From assembly GCF_020447265.1 (NCBI RefSeq), contig NZ_JAJADR010000010.1:1-64000 (forward strand): a stretch of 64,000 bases of DNA, in the 5' to 3' direction. The notes beneath the pieces are model-generated. The model had not been told where the DNA came from. It searched no databases and saw nothing but the letters and a program-made list of their open reading frames with translations. The position numbers were made by a program, and so were the translations under genes. The stretch's first letter is position 1; every line of letters starts with the position of its first letter. Positions 30,087 to 40,500 of this stretch are shown one piece after another. The DNA comes from Hymenobacter lucidus. Lineage in GTDB: Bacteria > Bacteroidota > Bacteroidia > Cytophagales > Hymenobacteraceae.

Positions 30087-30764
30087 TTAATCGGTGCTGA
30101 GCTTGTAACCCACGCCGTACAGGGTACGGATGTAGTCATCGGCACCCTTTTCCTGCAACTTCTTGCGTAGGTTCTTCATGTGGGAGTAGATGAAGTCAAA
30201 CGAGTCGGCCGCGTCCACCTGGTCGCCACACAGGTGTTCGGCCACCGCTTCTTTAGTTAGCACCCGGCCCGGGTTGGCCAGTAGGTAAAGCAGCAGGTCG
30301 TACTCCTTGCGGGTAAGAATCAGCGGTTCGCCCTTGACCAGCACCTCCTTTTGCTCGGGCCACACCAACAGGTCGCGAAACACAATGTGGTGCTGGCCCC
30401 CAAACTGCCGCCGCCGTAGCAGAGCCCGGAGGCGGGCATTGAGCTCAGAAAGGTGGAAGGGTTTAACCAGGTAATCGTCAGCGCCCAAGTCGAGCCCTTG
30501 GACTCGGTCGTCGAGGCCGTCGCGCGCGGTAATCACCAGCACCCCAGCCGCGGAGCCGTCGGACTTTAGCGCCCGCACCAAGTCCAAGCCGTCGCCATCG
30601 GGCAGGGTCAAATCCACCAGCACGGCATCGTACTGGTAGAGCTTGATTTTCTCATAGGCCTGCGCAAAATCGGCGGCCACCTCCACCACGTAGCCGCCTT
30701 GGCGCAGGGCGTCGACCAGGGTGCGGCGCAGGGAGGCTTCGTCTTCGACCAGGAGCAGTTTCAT
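30087..30764 (-). CDS. OmpR-family response regulator (system 1)
   Basis: This 225-residue regulator has a receiver domain (residues 1-115: acidic pocket E7/D8, phospho-acceptor Asp51 in VLVDLTLPDGDGLD, Lys100 in LVKPFHLSEL). A winged-helix OmpR effector domain follows (~130-225, LTRKEYDLLLYLLANPGRVLTKEAVAEHLCG and SHMKNLRKKLQE). The ATG at 30764 is chosen by the canonical MKLLLVEDE start; the upstream extension has no homology. It pairs with the kinase 25 bp downstream. It is highly similar to the regulator at 32141 (SFDFIYSHMKNLRKKLQE versus SFDFIYTHLKNLRQKLQE). Confidence 0.92.
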   Translation of the reverse strand: MKLLLVEDEASLRRTLVDALRQGGYVVEVAADFAQAYEKIKLYQYDAVLVDLTLPDGDGLDLVRALKSDGSAAGVLVITARDGLDDRVQGLDLGADDYLVKPFHLSELNARLRALLRRRQFGGQHHIVFRDLLVWPEQKEVLVKGEPLILTRKEYDLLLYLLANPGRVLTKEAVAEHLCGDQVDAADSFDFIYSHMKNLRKKLQEKGADDYIRTLYGVGYKLSTD

Positions 30765-30896
30765 GGGGGAGTTGGGGTGAGCTGGAGGTAGTACGAAGGA
30801 AGGAGCCAATTCTGGAGACATTCTGTCAAATTACCTCAAACTCCTAGACTTCAAAGCAGGTGCGCCGTGACAGCGAACCATCTTCGGCAAGCCTGC

Positions 30897-32144
30897 CTAT
30901 ACCTTTACCGTAAGCACGTGCAGGCTGGCAGCAGATTCAAAGATGTAGCTAACATCAAAGCCGTACAGCCGGGCAATCTGCTGCACGATGCTCAGCCCCA
31001 GGCCGGGTGAGGCAGAGGCGGCGTCATTCTTGCGAAAGCGCTGAAAGAATAGCTCGGGTGCGGCCTCGGGAACCATGCCCGTGTTGCTCACCACTAATTT
31101 TCGCTCCGAAATCATTACAGCTACCTGCCCGCCGGGCAGGCCGTGGCGCACGGCGTTGTTGAGCAGGTTGTGCACCAACGACTCAGCCAGAGCCGGGTGC
31201 ATGCTCACCCACAGCGCTGCCGAGGGGGCATTCACCTGCAGTTGCTTGTCCGCAATAACTTCTTCTAGCTGGGTGAACCGGGCGACGACCAGCGCCCCCA
31301 GGTCGACGAGCTGCTGCCCGGCAAACTGCCCATTCTCGATTTTGCTCAGCAGCGTCAGGCCCTGGTAGAGGCGCAGAAGCCGGCTGACGCCGCCCAGCGC
31401 GTCCACCAGCAAGGGCCGCGCCGGCAGGGGCAGACCGGGCACCTGCACGAGTTGCTCCAGCCGGGCTTGCAGAATGGCCAGGGGCGTCCGGGTTTCGTGG
31501 GCGGCGTTTTCGGTGAACTCGCGCAGCGCCTCGTATTCATGGCCTAGCCGCTGGCTCATCTCCTCCAGCGTGCGGTGAAGGATGGCAAACTCGTCGATGT
31601 CGGTGGGGGCCAGTGCCAGGGGCCGATGCCCGTCGTAGTCGCGAAGCTGCGCCACGGTCTGATTTAGGGGACGCCACACCCGGCGGCTCAGCCAGCGGTT
31701 GAGCCCAAGCAGCGCTACAAGCAACCCGCCCATGAGCGGCAACATGACTCCCAGCGTGATTTCCCGGGCGTCTTCCGCCTCCAGCAGCGAGCGGCGCACC
31801 GTGAGCCAGCGCGGACCTGCGGCCGTGATGACCCGCACGGTGAGGGCGCGGTACGGGGCCAGGGGGTGGGCGGAGTCGTAGGGATTTACAAGGAGCGTGT
31901 CGCGCAGTCCCGACAGTCCGGGGTGGGCACTCAGCGTCGGCGAGGTGGGCAGGCCGTCGGCGTCGGCGACGGTCTGGCCGGCGCGTAGCCGAGCCGTGAG
32001 CAGGCGGGCCTCCGCGCGCAGGTCTTGGTCTACTTCGTGCCGAAATTCATAGCCCAGCACGGCGTACAGCCCCACGCTGCCTAGGGCGAAGAGCAGTAGG
32101 GTACCGACCAGGTAAAAGCGGTTTTGCTGGGTGAGCAGTTTCAC
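30897..32144 (-). CDS. Sensor histidine kinase (system 2)
   Basis: This 415-residue paralog of the system-1 kinase has two membrane helices (about 10-32 and 128-148) around a ~95-residue periplasmic sensor. The HAMP-like linker ends LNRWLSRRVWRPLNQTV, and the phospho-acceptor is His216 in TENAAHETRTPLA. LLNNAVRHG is the N box and GLGLSIVQQIARLYG the G2 box. Its start overlaps the stop of its regulator by four bases (32141-32144), so translation is coupled. The sensor domains of the two kinases share length and layout (both have LLV/LLLDP/NP...YR.LT.....L..RKSL/RRSL.E.ED), so they may detect related signals. Confidence 0.9.
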   Translation of the reverse strand: MKLLTQQNRFYLVGTLLLFALGSVGLYAVLGYEFRHEVDQDLRAEARLLTARLRAGQTVADADGLPTSPTLSAHPGLSGLRDTLLVNPYDSAHPLAPYRALTVRVITAAGPRWLTVRRSLLEAEDAREITLGVMLPLMGGLLVALLGLNRWLSRRVWRPLNQTVAQLRDYDGHRPLALAPTDIDEFAILHRTLEEMSQRLGHEYEALREFTENAAHETRTPLAILQARLEQLVQVPGLPLPARPLLVDALGGVSRLLRLYQGLTLLSKIENGQFAGQQLVDLGALVVARFTQLEEVIADKQLQVNAPSAALWVSMHPALAESLVHNLLNNAVRHGLPGGQVAVMISERKLVVSNTGMVPEAAPELFFQRFRKNDAASASPGLGLSIVQQIARLYGFDVSYIFESAASLHVLTVKV

Positions 32145-32824
32145 GCGTCCGGGTCGAGAAGTTGGTAGCCCAGCCCGTACACCGTACGCAGGTACTGCCC
32201 GCCGCCAGCCTCCTGCAGTTTCTGCCGCAGGTTTTTGAGGTGGGTGTAGATAAAGTCAAATGAGTCCACCGCGTCCACGCCGTCGCCCCAGGCGTGCTCG
32301 GCCAGGGCCTCCTTGGTGAGCACCCGGCCGGGGTGCGCCAGGAAGTACAGCAGCAGTTCGTACTGCTTGCGGGTGAGAATTACGGGCTGTCCGTGCACGG
32401 TCACGGCCGTGGTCGCCAGGTCTACCACGATGCCCGCAAACTCCACCTTTGGCTGGCCCTCGAAGTGCCGGCGGCGCAGCACGGCCCGCAGCCGGGCGCT
32501 TACTTCGGCCAGGTGAAAGGGCTTGGTTAAATAGTCGTCGGCTCCTAGCTCCAGGCCCGCCAGCTTGTCGGCCAGCGCGTCGCGCGCCGTCAGGATGAGC
32601 ACCCCGGCCGCCGAGCGGTCAGCCTTGAGGGTGCGCAGCAGGTCCAGGCCCCGGCCGTCGGGCAGGGTCAGGTCCAGGAGCACGGCGTCGTACTCGTAGA
32701 GCTTGACTTTCTCGTGTGCGGCGGCATAGCCTGCGGCCTGCTCGCAGCGAAAGCCGTCCTGCGTGAGGTACTCGACCAGGGCCGCGCGCAAGGCAGGTTC
32801 ATCTTCTACTATAAGCACTTTCAT
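32141..32824 (-). CDS. OmpR-family response regulator (system 2)
   Basis: This 227-residue regulator has phospho-acceptor Asp51 (VLLDLTLPDGRGLD), Lys100 in LTKPFHLAEV, and a C-terminal winged helix (LTRKQYELLLYFLAHPGRVLTKEALAEHAWG, then DFIYTHLKNLRQKLQE). It starts the two-gene operon with the overlapping kinase and ends 22 bp after the TonB-receptor stop, so the receptor, regulator and kinase could be transcribed together. The close similarity to system 1 indicates a tandem duplication of an ancestral regulator-kinase pair. Confidence 0.93.
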   Translation of the reverse strand: MKVLIVEDEPALRAALVEYLTQDGFRCEQAAGYAAAHEKVKLYEYDAVLLDLTLPDGRGLDLLRTLKADRSAAGVLILTARDALADKLAGLELGADDYLTKPFHLAEVSARLRAVLRRRHFEGQPKVEFAGIVVDLATTAVTVHGQPVILTRKQYELLLYFLAHPGRVLTKEALAEHAWGDGVDAVDSFDFIYTHLKNLRQKLQEAGGGQYLRTVYGLGYQLLDPDA

Positions 32825-32846
32825 AGGTGGGGCCTAAGCTACGGCT

Positions 32847-35099
32847 TTAGCGCACCAGGCGCCAGTTCACCGACAGGTTCACCACCCGGCCCTCCACCGG
32901 CGCCCACAGCTCCCGAAAATCTGGGTTGCGGAGGTCGCCGTGCACTACCGGTTCCCGGCGCGTCTGCCGGTAGTCGAGCAGGTTTTCGCCGTTGAGCACT
33001 ACCGTCCACGGGCCCGAGCGGTAGCGCACCAGCCCGGCCACGATGGGGTAGCCCGGCGTGGGACTGCCGTCCGAGAGGTACTGGCGGCCAGTGTACGAGG
33101 CCTCTACCCCCACTGCCCAGTGCGTGACCAGTTCCAGCAGCCCGACCGCTGCGAACTTGTGGCGGGCCGACAAGGCCAGCCGCGGGTTGAGCGGGTCATA
33201 CGTGCGCCGGGAGTCGGTGAAGCTGTAGCCCAGGTAGAGCTCGTTTTCGTCTTCGCGCAGCCGCACGTACGTTTCCAGGCCCTGGCTGACCACGGGGCGG
33301 CTCTCGTTGCGCCAGCGCAAGGGCTGCAGTGGTCCATCCGGTTCGGGGTCCAACACCAGCGGTTGGTCAATTTGGGTGTAATAAAACGACTGGTTGATGC
33401 TAAGAATGATGTTTTCGCCGTCATCGCCGGGGAAGGTGCGGGCGTAGTTGACATCCCCGCTCAGCCCAGTGGAACGCTCGGCGCTCACGCCGGCTAGGGG
33501 CAGAATCCGGTCGTACTGCCGCTCGTCCTGCTCGTTGACGTAGGGCGAGGGTACGCGGTAGCCCCAGCCTCCGTTCAGGCGGGCAGATACGGCGGGGCTC
33601 ACGGTGAAAAGCAGCGCCAGCCGGGGCAGCAGGAAGTTACCATAGCGGTTGTGGTGGTCCAGACGCAGGCCCGTTTGTACCGTCAGGAACCGGGCCGTCC
33701 GCCAGTCATCCTGAACGAAGGCCCCCACAGTGGCATAGGTGTAGCGGTTGAGCAGGGGTGTGGGGCTGCCGGCGTCAGGCCGCAGGGCTTCGCCGGTTAA
33801 GTTGAGGCCGCCGACCAGGGTATGCTGCTTTCCGAGTGCGTGCAAATAACTGGCCTCGGCGAAATAAGTTATCTGCCGGGCATCAAAGCCATTCACGCGG
33901 GTTCTCACCCGCCGGCTGTAGCCGCTCACCGTGCCTTTCAAGGTTAGGCGGCCCTCCGCCAAGCTGTCCAGGGTGTACACCACGTCGGCGGTATGGCGCT
34001 GCACCAGGTTGGTAACGGTGTAAGCCCGGTCAGCATCGGGCACCTCGTCGCGCAGGGTGCCCACATGGCCGCCGCGCCGGCTTTCGGCCGTGCCGGTGTA
34101 GCCCACGGCCAGCTGGGTCGTGGGGGAAGGATAACAGAACAAGCGCGGGTGCACCGTCACGTTGCCCAGCCGAGGCAGGTCGGCGAAGCCGTCGCCGTCC
34201 ACGTCCACTTCCCTCTGGCGGGTGCCGCCCAGGTAGAGGGTATAGCCCAGGCGCTGGCCCCGGGCCGCGGCAAAACCATTGAGGTTCGTTTCCCGCAGCG
34301 TGCTCTGGTTAGCCGTAATACTGTATTCAGGCACGCCGTACACCGGGGTTTTGCTGACCAGGTTCACCAGCCCGGCAATAGCCCCGCCGCCGTAGAGCGT
34401 CGAGGAGGAGCCCTTCACCAGCTCAATCTGGCGTAAGTCCAGGGGCGGAATCTGCAGGATGCCGAAGCCGCCGGCATAGGCGCCGAGCAGGGGCAGACCG
34501 TCGCGCAGAATCTGCGCGTACCGGCCCGGCAGGCCCTGAATCCGCACGTCGGCGTTGCCGGTGGTGGGGGAAGTGGGCTGAATCTGGGTGCCGGCTAAAT
34601 CCCCCAGCAGGGAGGCAATGTTGCCGGGCTTAATGCCGCTTTCCTCGGCCATTTCTTCCGTGCCCAGCACTTCTACTCTGCTGGGCAGGTCTGCAATGCG
34701 CGAGTTGGTGCGCGTGGCCGTCACCACCACTTCCTCCAGCTCCTCGGTCGTGGGCGCCAGGTAAACCCGCAGCCCGGCCCCTTCGCTAACCCGAACCCGC
34801 CGCATCCGGTAGCCCATCGCCGACACGACGAGTACCGTTCCGGAGCGCGGCCCAGGCGCTAGCATGCCCACTCCCATGGCGTTAGTCTGGGTGCCGAGTG
34901 AAGTGCCTGGTATGCCCACGCTCGCCCCGGGGACGGGCGCTTGTGTCAGGCTGTCAAGCACACTCACGGCCAGGGTGCTCCGGGCTGACCGTGCTTGCGC
35001 CTGTGACTCAGGGGTGGGAGTTTGAACCTGGGCCATACCGGGATGAATGCCAGACAGTGAGCAGCCCGCGAGTAGATAAAGTAAGTGGCAAAAACGCAT
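32847..35099 (-). CDS. TonB-dependent outer-membrane receptor
   Basis: This receptor of about 750 residues has a signal peptide (MRFCHLLYLLAGCSLSGIHPGMAQ) and a carboxypeptidase-regulatory-like N-terminal domain (about 40-120: VLDSLTQAPVPGASVGIPGTSLGTQTNAMG). A plug domain follows (~130-240: EEVVVTATRTNSRIADLPSRVEVL, DVRIQGLPGRYAQILRDGLPLLG and VKGSSSTLYGGGAIAGLVNL). The 22-strand barrel runs to the end, closing in NLSVNWRLVR. It is of the cobalamin/siderophore-type class. It lies 22 bp upstream of the system-2 regulator on the same strand and diverges from the OMF-MFP-RND operon. The ligand is unknown; a metal chelate is the best guess. ATG 35099 is preferred over the upstream 35165. Confidence 0.9.
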   Translation of the reverse strand: MRFCHLLYLLAGCSLSGIHPGMAQVQTPTPESQAQARSARSTLAVSVLDSLTQAPVPGASVGIPGTSLGTQTNAMGVGMLAPGPRSGTVLVVSAMGYRMRRVRVSEGAGLRVYLAPTTEELEEVVVTATRTNSRIADLPSRVEVLGTEEMAEESGIKPGNIASLLGDLAGTQIQPTSPTTGNADVRIQGLPGRYAQILRDGLPLLGAYAGGFGILQIPPLDLRQIELVKGSSSTLYGGGAIAGLVNLVSKTPVYGVPEYSITANQSTLRETNLNGFAAARGQRLGYTLYLGGTRQREVDVDGDGFADLPRLGNVTVHPRLFCYPSPTTQLAVGYTGTAESRRGGHVGTLRDEVPDADRAYTVTNLVQRHTADVVYTLDSLAEGRLTLKGTVSGYSRRVRTRVNGFDARQITYFAEASYLHALGKQHTLVGGLNLTGEALRPDAGSPTPLLNRYTYATVGAFVQDDWRTARFLTVQTGLRLDHHNRYGNFLLPRLALLFTVSPAVSARLNGGWGYRVPSPYVNEQDERQYDRILPLAGVSAERSTGLSGDVNYARTFPGDDGENIILSINQSFYYTQIDQPLVLDPEPDGPLQPLRWRNESRPVVSQGLETYVRLREDENELYLGYSFTDSRRTYDPLNPRLALSARHKFAAVGLLELVTHWAVGVEASYTGRQYLSDGSPTPGYPIVAGLVRYRSGPWTVVLNGENLLDYRQTRREPVVHGDLRNPDFRELWAPVEGRVVNLSVNWRLVR

Positions 35100-35255
35100 T
35101 AGCAGAAATTGGAAGTGTCCTGCCCAACCATCAGGGGCGAGACAGGCAGCAAACTTTACCAGCAATGTTGACGCAAATCTGAAGTCAGCCCCAAGGGGTT
35201 GTCATCCAGTATTTCTCCAGAATTGAGCAGTTGCTTTGGCCCGTTGTGTATTTCT

Positions 35256-36614
35256 ATGGGCGATTCCCGCTTTTACTTGATTCGCCGCTTGCCGGCTCAC
35301 CTGCTGCTGGTTGTCCTGCTGGCCCCGGCCTTAGTCCGGGCCCAGGTGGCCGGGGGCGGGTCGCCGGCTTTGAACGCTGTGCCTATAGTTGCTCCGGCGC
35401 TGCCAGCCAGCCCACGCCGATTGGCCGACTTCGTGGCTGTGGCCCGGCTTAACAGTCCCCAGCTGCGCGAGTTGCGCAACCAAGTGGGGCAGAACCGCCT
35501 CGACAGCCTGCGCCGCAAAGCCCAGAACGGCATACAGGTAAACGGCACGGGCGCGGCGGTAGTCTACCCTAGCATCACGCGCAGCAACGGGGAAGCGGTG
35601 GCCGGCTATGACCCGGCCATCACCAACGGCGGCAACTACGCGGCCGTGGCCCAAGCCAGCAAGCCCCTGTTTAATCGTGCCCTGCTGCAGAACGACTACC
35701 GCATCCTGGGCAGCCAGGGCCAGGTGCTGCGCAACACCGCACAACTCACCGCCCTGGATTTGCGCCGCAGCGTGACCGACCAGTTTCTGACCGCCTACGC
35801 GGCGCAGCTGCAGATGAGCTTTGCCCAAACCCTGCTCGCCCAATTGCGCCAGCAAGACCGGCAGCTGCGCCAGTTGGTTGAAGCTGGCATCTTTAAGCAA
35901 ACCCAGTACCTGAGCTTTTATCTGTCCGTGCGCACCCAGGAAGTAGTGCTCGAGCAAAACCGCTTGGCTTACCGCCGCGAGCTGGGCACGCTGCGGACGC
36001 TGGCCGGCGTGGCGGATACCGCCGTGGTGACCCTGGAAACCCCTGCATCGCCGCCCCGCCTCCCTTTGGCCGGGCTGCTGGCCCCGGCCCAGCGCCAGTT
36101 CACTCTCGACAGCCTGCGCCTGCAGCTCGACCGCCAGGCCGTGGATGTGGCGTACCGGCCCCGCTTGAGCGCCGTGGCCGACGCCGGCCTGCAATCCACC
36201 TCGTACCGGCCGCGGGCCCTGAGCCGCAGCCTGGGCGTGAGCGGCGGGCTACTGCTCTCAGTCCCCCTCTTTGACGGCCACCAGCGCCAGCTGCAGTACC
36301 AGCGCCTGGCGCTGAGCGAGCAGAGCCGGCAGGGCTACCGAGACTTCCTCACCGTGCAGCGTCGCCAGCAGTACGAGCAGCTGGAAGGCCAAATCAGGGC
36401 GGCCGATGCGCTGCTGGCCCGCATCCGCGAGCAGCTGCGCGTGGCCGAAGCGTTGGTGGCCGCTACGCGCCAGCAGCTGGCCACCGGGGACGTGGTTATC
36501 CTCGATTACCTGAACGTGCTGACCAGCTATCGGACCTTGCAGTTCAGCCTGTCCCAGGCCGAAACCGACCGCCTGCGCAGCCTTTACGCCCTCGACTACC
36601 TAGCCGAGTATTAG
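35256..36614 (+). CDS. TolC/OEP-family outer-membrane channel of the RND pump
   Basis: This 452-residue outer-membrane factor has a signal peptide (RLPAHLLLVVLLAPALVRAQ) and no lipobox Cys. Two OEP repeats follow, with long Leu/Gln/Ala heptads (DLRRSVTDQFLTAYAAQLQMSFAQTLLAQLRQQ... and RRQQYEQLEGQIRAADALLARIREQLRVAEALVAATRQQLATGDVV). The RQQLATGDVVILDYLNVLTSYRTLQFS region is the characteristic hairpin turn near the C-terminus. It is the first gene of an operon with an adaptor (7 bp later) and an RND pump. ATG 35256 is used; the TTG at 35199 would lack a leader. The 156-bp gap to the divergent receptor start must hold both promoters. Confidence 0.86.
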   Translation: MGDSRFYLIRRLPAHLLLVVLLAPALVRAQVAGGGSPALNAVPIVAPALPASPRRLADFVAVARLNSPQLRELRNQVGQNRLDSLRRKAQNGIQVNGTGAAVVYPSITRSNGEAVAGYDPAITNGGNYAAVAQASKPLFNRALLQNDYRILGSQGQVLRNTAQLTALDLRRSVTDQFLTAYAAQLQMSFAQTLLAQLRQQDRQLRQLVEAGIFKQTQYLSFYLSVRTQEVVLEQNRLAYRRELGTLRTLAGVADTAVVTLETPASPPRLPLAGLLAPAQRQFTLDSLRLQLDRQAVDVAYRPRLSAVADAGLQSTSYRPRALSRSLGVSGGLLLSVPLFDGHQRQLQYQRLALSEQSRQGYRDFLTVQRRQQYEQLEGQIRAADALLARIREQLRVAEALVAATRQQLATGDVVILDYLNVLTSYRTLQFSLSQAETDRLRSLYALDYLAEY

Positions 36615-36621
36615 CCCCCCT

Positions 36622-37563
36622 ATGACCCACCGCCTCTTGCATTCTTTGCTAGCTACCGCCGGCCCCTTGTTGCTGGCCGCCTGTAACTCGGGTGGGCCTG
36701 ATGCCGCCGACCCTGCGGCGGAGGTAGCCACCAGCCCCCGGGCCCAGGTCACGGTGGGCTACGTTGCCACCGACACGCTCACCGACGTGCTGCGTCTGAA
36801 CGCGCTGTCGGCCTACCCGGCCAAAGACCTACTGCGGGCCACCACCACGGGCTACGTGCTCGCCCCCACGCCCGTTCCCGGCCAAGTTGTGCGCGCGGGC
36901 CAAACCGTGTTTCGACTACAAACCAAGGAGTCGCGCACCCTGCACCTGGACAAACTTACCGGCGACCCGCGCCTGCGCTTTTCCGGCATTATTGCTGTGC
37001 GAGCGGGCCGAGCCGGGGTGCTAGCCAGCGTCGACAAGCTGGCCGGCGACTACGTGCAGGACGGCGAGCAGCTGGGCGTGGTGTACGACAAGAGCCGCTT
37101 TGGCTTCGTGCTGGACGTGCCAGCCACCCAGCTGCGCTACGTGCGCCCCGGCCAGCGCTGCCGTCTGGTACTGCCCGACGGGCGGATGCTGCCGGGCCGC
37201 GTGGCCGAGCTGCTGCCCACCGCCGACGCCACCCTGCAAACCCAGCGCTACACCGTGCGCCTGACAGGCTCCGTGCCCGACTTGCCCGAAAACCTGGCCG
37301 TGCAGGTGGAGCTGGACCGCACGGCCCCACGCCCGGTGCCCACCCTGCCGCACACCGCCGTGCTCACCGACGAAACCCAAACACAGTTCTGGGTGATGCG
37401 CCTGCTCAACGATTCCACCGCCGTGAAGGTGCCCGTGCAACGCGGTCCCGAGCAGGGCGAGCGGGTAGAAATAAAAAGCCCGCGGTTTGGGCCGCGGGAC
37501 CGGATTCTACTCACCGGCAATTACGGCCTCGATGATACGGCCGCCGTGCAGCTTCGCAAATAG
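36622..37563 (+). CDS. Membrane-fusion lipoprotein of the RND pump
   Basis: This 313-residue adaptor has a lipobox (PLLLAAC, Cys21) and an RND adaptor fold: a barrel-sandwich half (RATTTGYVLAPTPVPGQVVRAGQTVFRLQTKES), a very short connector in place of a long helical hairpin, and a second half (RAGRAGVLASVDKLAGDYVQDGEQLGVVYD). The beta-barrel and C-terminal parts follow (VRPGQRCRLVLPDGRMLPGRVAELLPTAD, then VPTLPHTAVLTDETQTQFWVMRLL). With only ~40 residues between the lipoyl halves it is shorter than CusB (~390), so the helical hairpin seems to be missing or minimal. It lies 7 bp after the channel gene and 15 bp before the RND gene. Confidence 0.85.
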   Translation: MTHRLLHSLLATAGPLLLAACNSGGPDAADPAAEVATSPRAQVTVGYVATDTLTDVLRLNALSAYPAKDLLRATTTGYVLAPTPVPGQVVRAGQTVFRLQTKESRTLHLDKLTGDPRLRFSGIIAVRAGRAGVLASVDKLAGDYVQDGEQLGVVYDKSRFGFVLDVPATQLRYVRPGQRCRLVLPDGRMLPGRVAELLPTADATLQTQRYTVRLTGSVPDLPENLAVQVELDRTAPRPVPTLPHTAVLTDETQTQFWVMRLLNDSTAVKVPVQRGPEQGERVEIKSPRFGPRDRILLTGNYGLDDTAAVQLRK

Positions 37564-37578
37564 CCTTACCCCTGCCCC

Positions 37579-40500
37579 ATGCAAAACTCGGTTTTTCAGC
37601 AGTACAAAGCCCCCATTGCCGTGCTGCTGGCCCTGGTGCTGGCCCTGGGCTCCCTGGCCTACCGCCGCATCAACGTGGCCCTGTTTCCCGAGGTGACGTT
37701 TCCCAAGGTGAAAGTCATTGCCGACAACGGCCTGCAGCCGGTAGACCGCATGATGGTGACCGTGACGAAGCCCCTGGAAAACGCCATGAAGCAGGTGCCG
37801 GGCCTGAAGCTGCTACGCTCCACGACCAGCCGCGGCTCCTGCGAAATCTCAGCCTTTTCCACCTGGGACGTCAACGTGGTGCAAAGCCAGCAAATCGTGG
37901 AGTCGCGCCTCAACCAGATTCGGGGCGACCTACCGGCCGGCACGCAAATCAGCGTCGAGCGCATGAACCCGGCCATTCTGCCGGTGATGGGCTACACGCT
38001 GGAAGGCCCGGGCCGCTCGGCCCTGGAGCTGCGGCGCCTGGCCCTCTACACCGTGAAGCCGTTTCTCTCGCAGGTGGACGGCGTGTCGGCCGTGGCCGTG
38101 CAGGGCGGGCGCACCAAGGAGTTTCAGGTGGAGCTGCTGCCCGACCAGCTGGCTGCCCTAGGCCTCTCGCCGGCCGTCGTATCGGCCATTCTGGGCCAGA
38201 CCAACTTCGTGCAAAGCAACGGCTACTTGAGCGACTACCGCCGCCTCTACCTGACGGTGACCGACGCCACCATTGCCACCAAAAGCGACCTGGAGAACGT
38301 GGTGCTGCGCAACGACGGCCGCCGCATCGTACGCTTAGCCGACGTGGCCACAGTCGTGGTGGGCGAGCAGCCCGAATACACCCGAGTCAACGCTAACGGC
38401 CACGACGCGGTGCTGATTGCCGTGCTGCGCCAGCCCGACGCCAACGTGGTGCAGGTATCCGATGGCGTGCTGGCCAAGGTGAAGGCCCTGCAGGCCGGGC
38501 TGCCCCGGGGCATCACCCTGCAGCCGTACTACGACCAGGCCGACTTCGTGTCAGAAGTGGTCAAGTCGGTGCAGGACTCGCTCTGGATTGGCCTGGCGCT
38601 GGCCCTGGTCGTCACGGCCTTGTTTCTGCGCTCCTGGCGGGCCACGCTCACCATTCTGCTTACCATCCCCATCGCCCTGGCCCTGACGGTGGCGGTGCTG
38701 TACTTCGGGCTAGGCTACTCGCTGAACATCATGACCCTGGGGGCGATAGCCGCCGCCATTGGCCTGATGATAGACGACGCCGTAGTGATGGTGGAGCAGC
38801 TGCACCGCGTGGGCGAAGACCATCCGGCCGCCAGCCCGGGCGAGGTGGTGCGCCGCTCGGTGCAGCACCTGCTGCCGGCGCTGGTGGGCTCTTCGCTGAG
38901 CACCATCGTCATTTTCCTGCCCTTCGCCCTACTGGGCGGCGTAGCGGGAGCCTACTTTAAGGTGCTGGCTACCACCATGGTCGTGGCGCTGCTCTGCTCG
39001 TTCTTGGTCGCCTGGTTGGGCTTGCCGGTAATCTATCTGCTACTGTCTGGGGAGAAACCGCAACCAGCGGCACAGGCAGCTACGGCAGTCCAGGAGTTGC
39101 CGGCGGCGACGGACTCCGCCCACCACGAAATTCCGTGGGTGCGGGCCGTTATTCGCCACCCGGCTTACAGCATTGTCGGCATTCTGGTTCTGATTGGCAG
39201 CATGGTGCTCATCATTCCCCGGTTGGCCACGGGCTTTTTGCCGGAGATGGACGAAGGCGCCATCGTGCTCGATTACAACTCCCCGCCCGGCACGAGCATC
39301 GAAGAGACGGACCGCATGCTGCGCCAGGCCGAAAAGCTAATTGTCAACGTACCCGAAGTGGCCAGCTATTCGCGCCGCACCGGCACGCAAATGGGCTTTT
39401 TTATCACCGAGCCCAACCGAGGCGACTACCTGATTCGCCTCAAAACCAATCGAAAACGCACCACCGAAGACGTCATTGCCGACTTGCGCCAGCGCATCGA
39501 GGCCACCCAGCCGGCCCTGACCATCGACTTCGGCCAGGTAATTGGCGACATGCTCGGCGACTTGATGAGCACCGTGCAGCCCATTGAAATCAAGGTATTC
39601 GGGCCCGAGGCGGCCACCCGCTACGCCCTGGCCGACCAGGTGGCGGCGGTGGTCGAGAAAACCGCGGGCACGGCCGACGTCTTCAACGGAATCGTGCGCA
39701 TGGGTCCGGCCGTGGACGTGCGGCCCGACGCCCGGCGGCTGGCCCAGTTCGGGCTCACGGGCACCGACTTTCAAACCCAGCTGCAAACCCAGCTGGCGGG
39801 CGTAGTGGGCGGCAATGTGCTGGAGGGAGAACAGCTGCTCAACATCCGCCTGCGTTACCCTAATGCCGCGCAAACGTCGCTGGCGCAGATGCGGGCCCAG
39901 CCGGTGTTTTTGCCCAACGGGCAGCGTCACCGCCTCGATGAGCTGGCCAGCGTAACCGTGACGGCCGGCGATGCCGAGCTGGAGCGTGAAAACCTGCAGG
40001 CCATGACGGCCGTCACCGCCCGCCTCGACGGCCGCGACCTGGGCGGGGCTATGCGCGAAATCCGGCAGAAGCTTGACCAGCAAGTGCCGCTGCCGCCGGG
40101 CTATTTCATTCAATACGGGGGCTCTTACGCCGAGCAGCAGCAGTCGTTTCAGGAGTTGCTTACCATCCTGGGCACGGCTTGCCTACTGGTGTTTGCCGTG
40201 GGTCTGTTTCTATTTAAAGACCTGCGGGCGGCGGGCCTGATTCTGCTGGTGGCCGTGCTGGGTCCGGCCGGAGGCAGCCTAGCCCTGTACCTGACCCATA
40301 CCCCGCTCAACGTGGGCTCCTACACCGGCCTGATAATGGTGGTGGGCATCATTGGCGAAAATGCCATCTTCACCCTGCAGCAGTTTTTTGAGCACCGCGC
40401 CGAAGGCAATGCCGTCGAGCAGGCCATCGGCTACGCCATTGCGGCCCGCCTGCGGCCCAAGCTGATGACGGCCCTGGCCGCCATTGCGGCCCTGCTGCCG

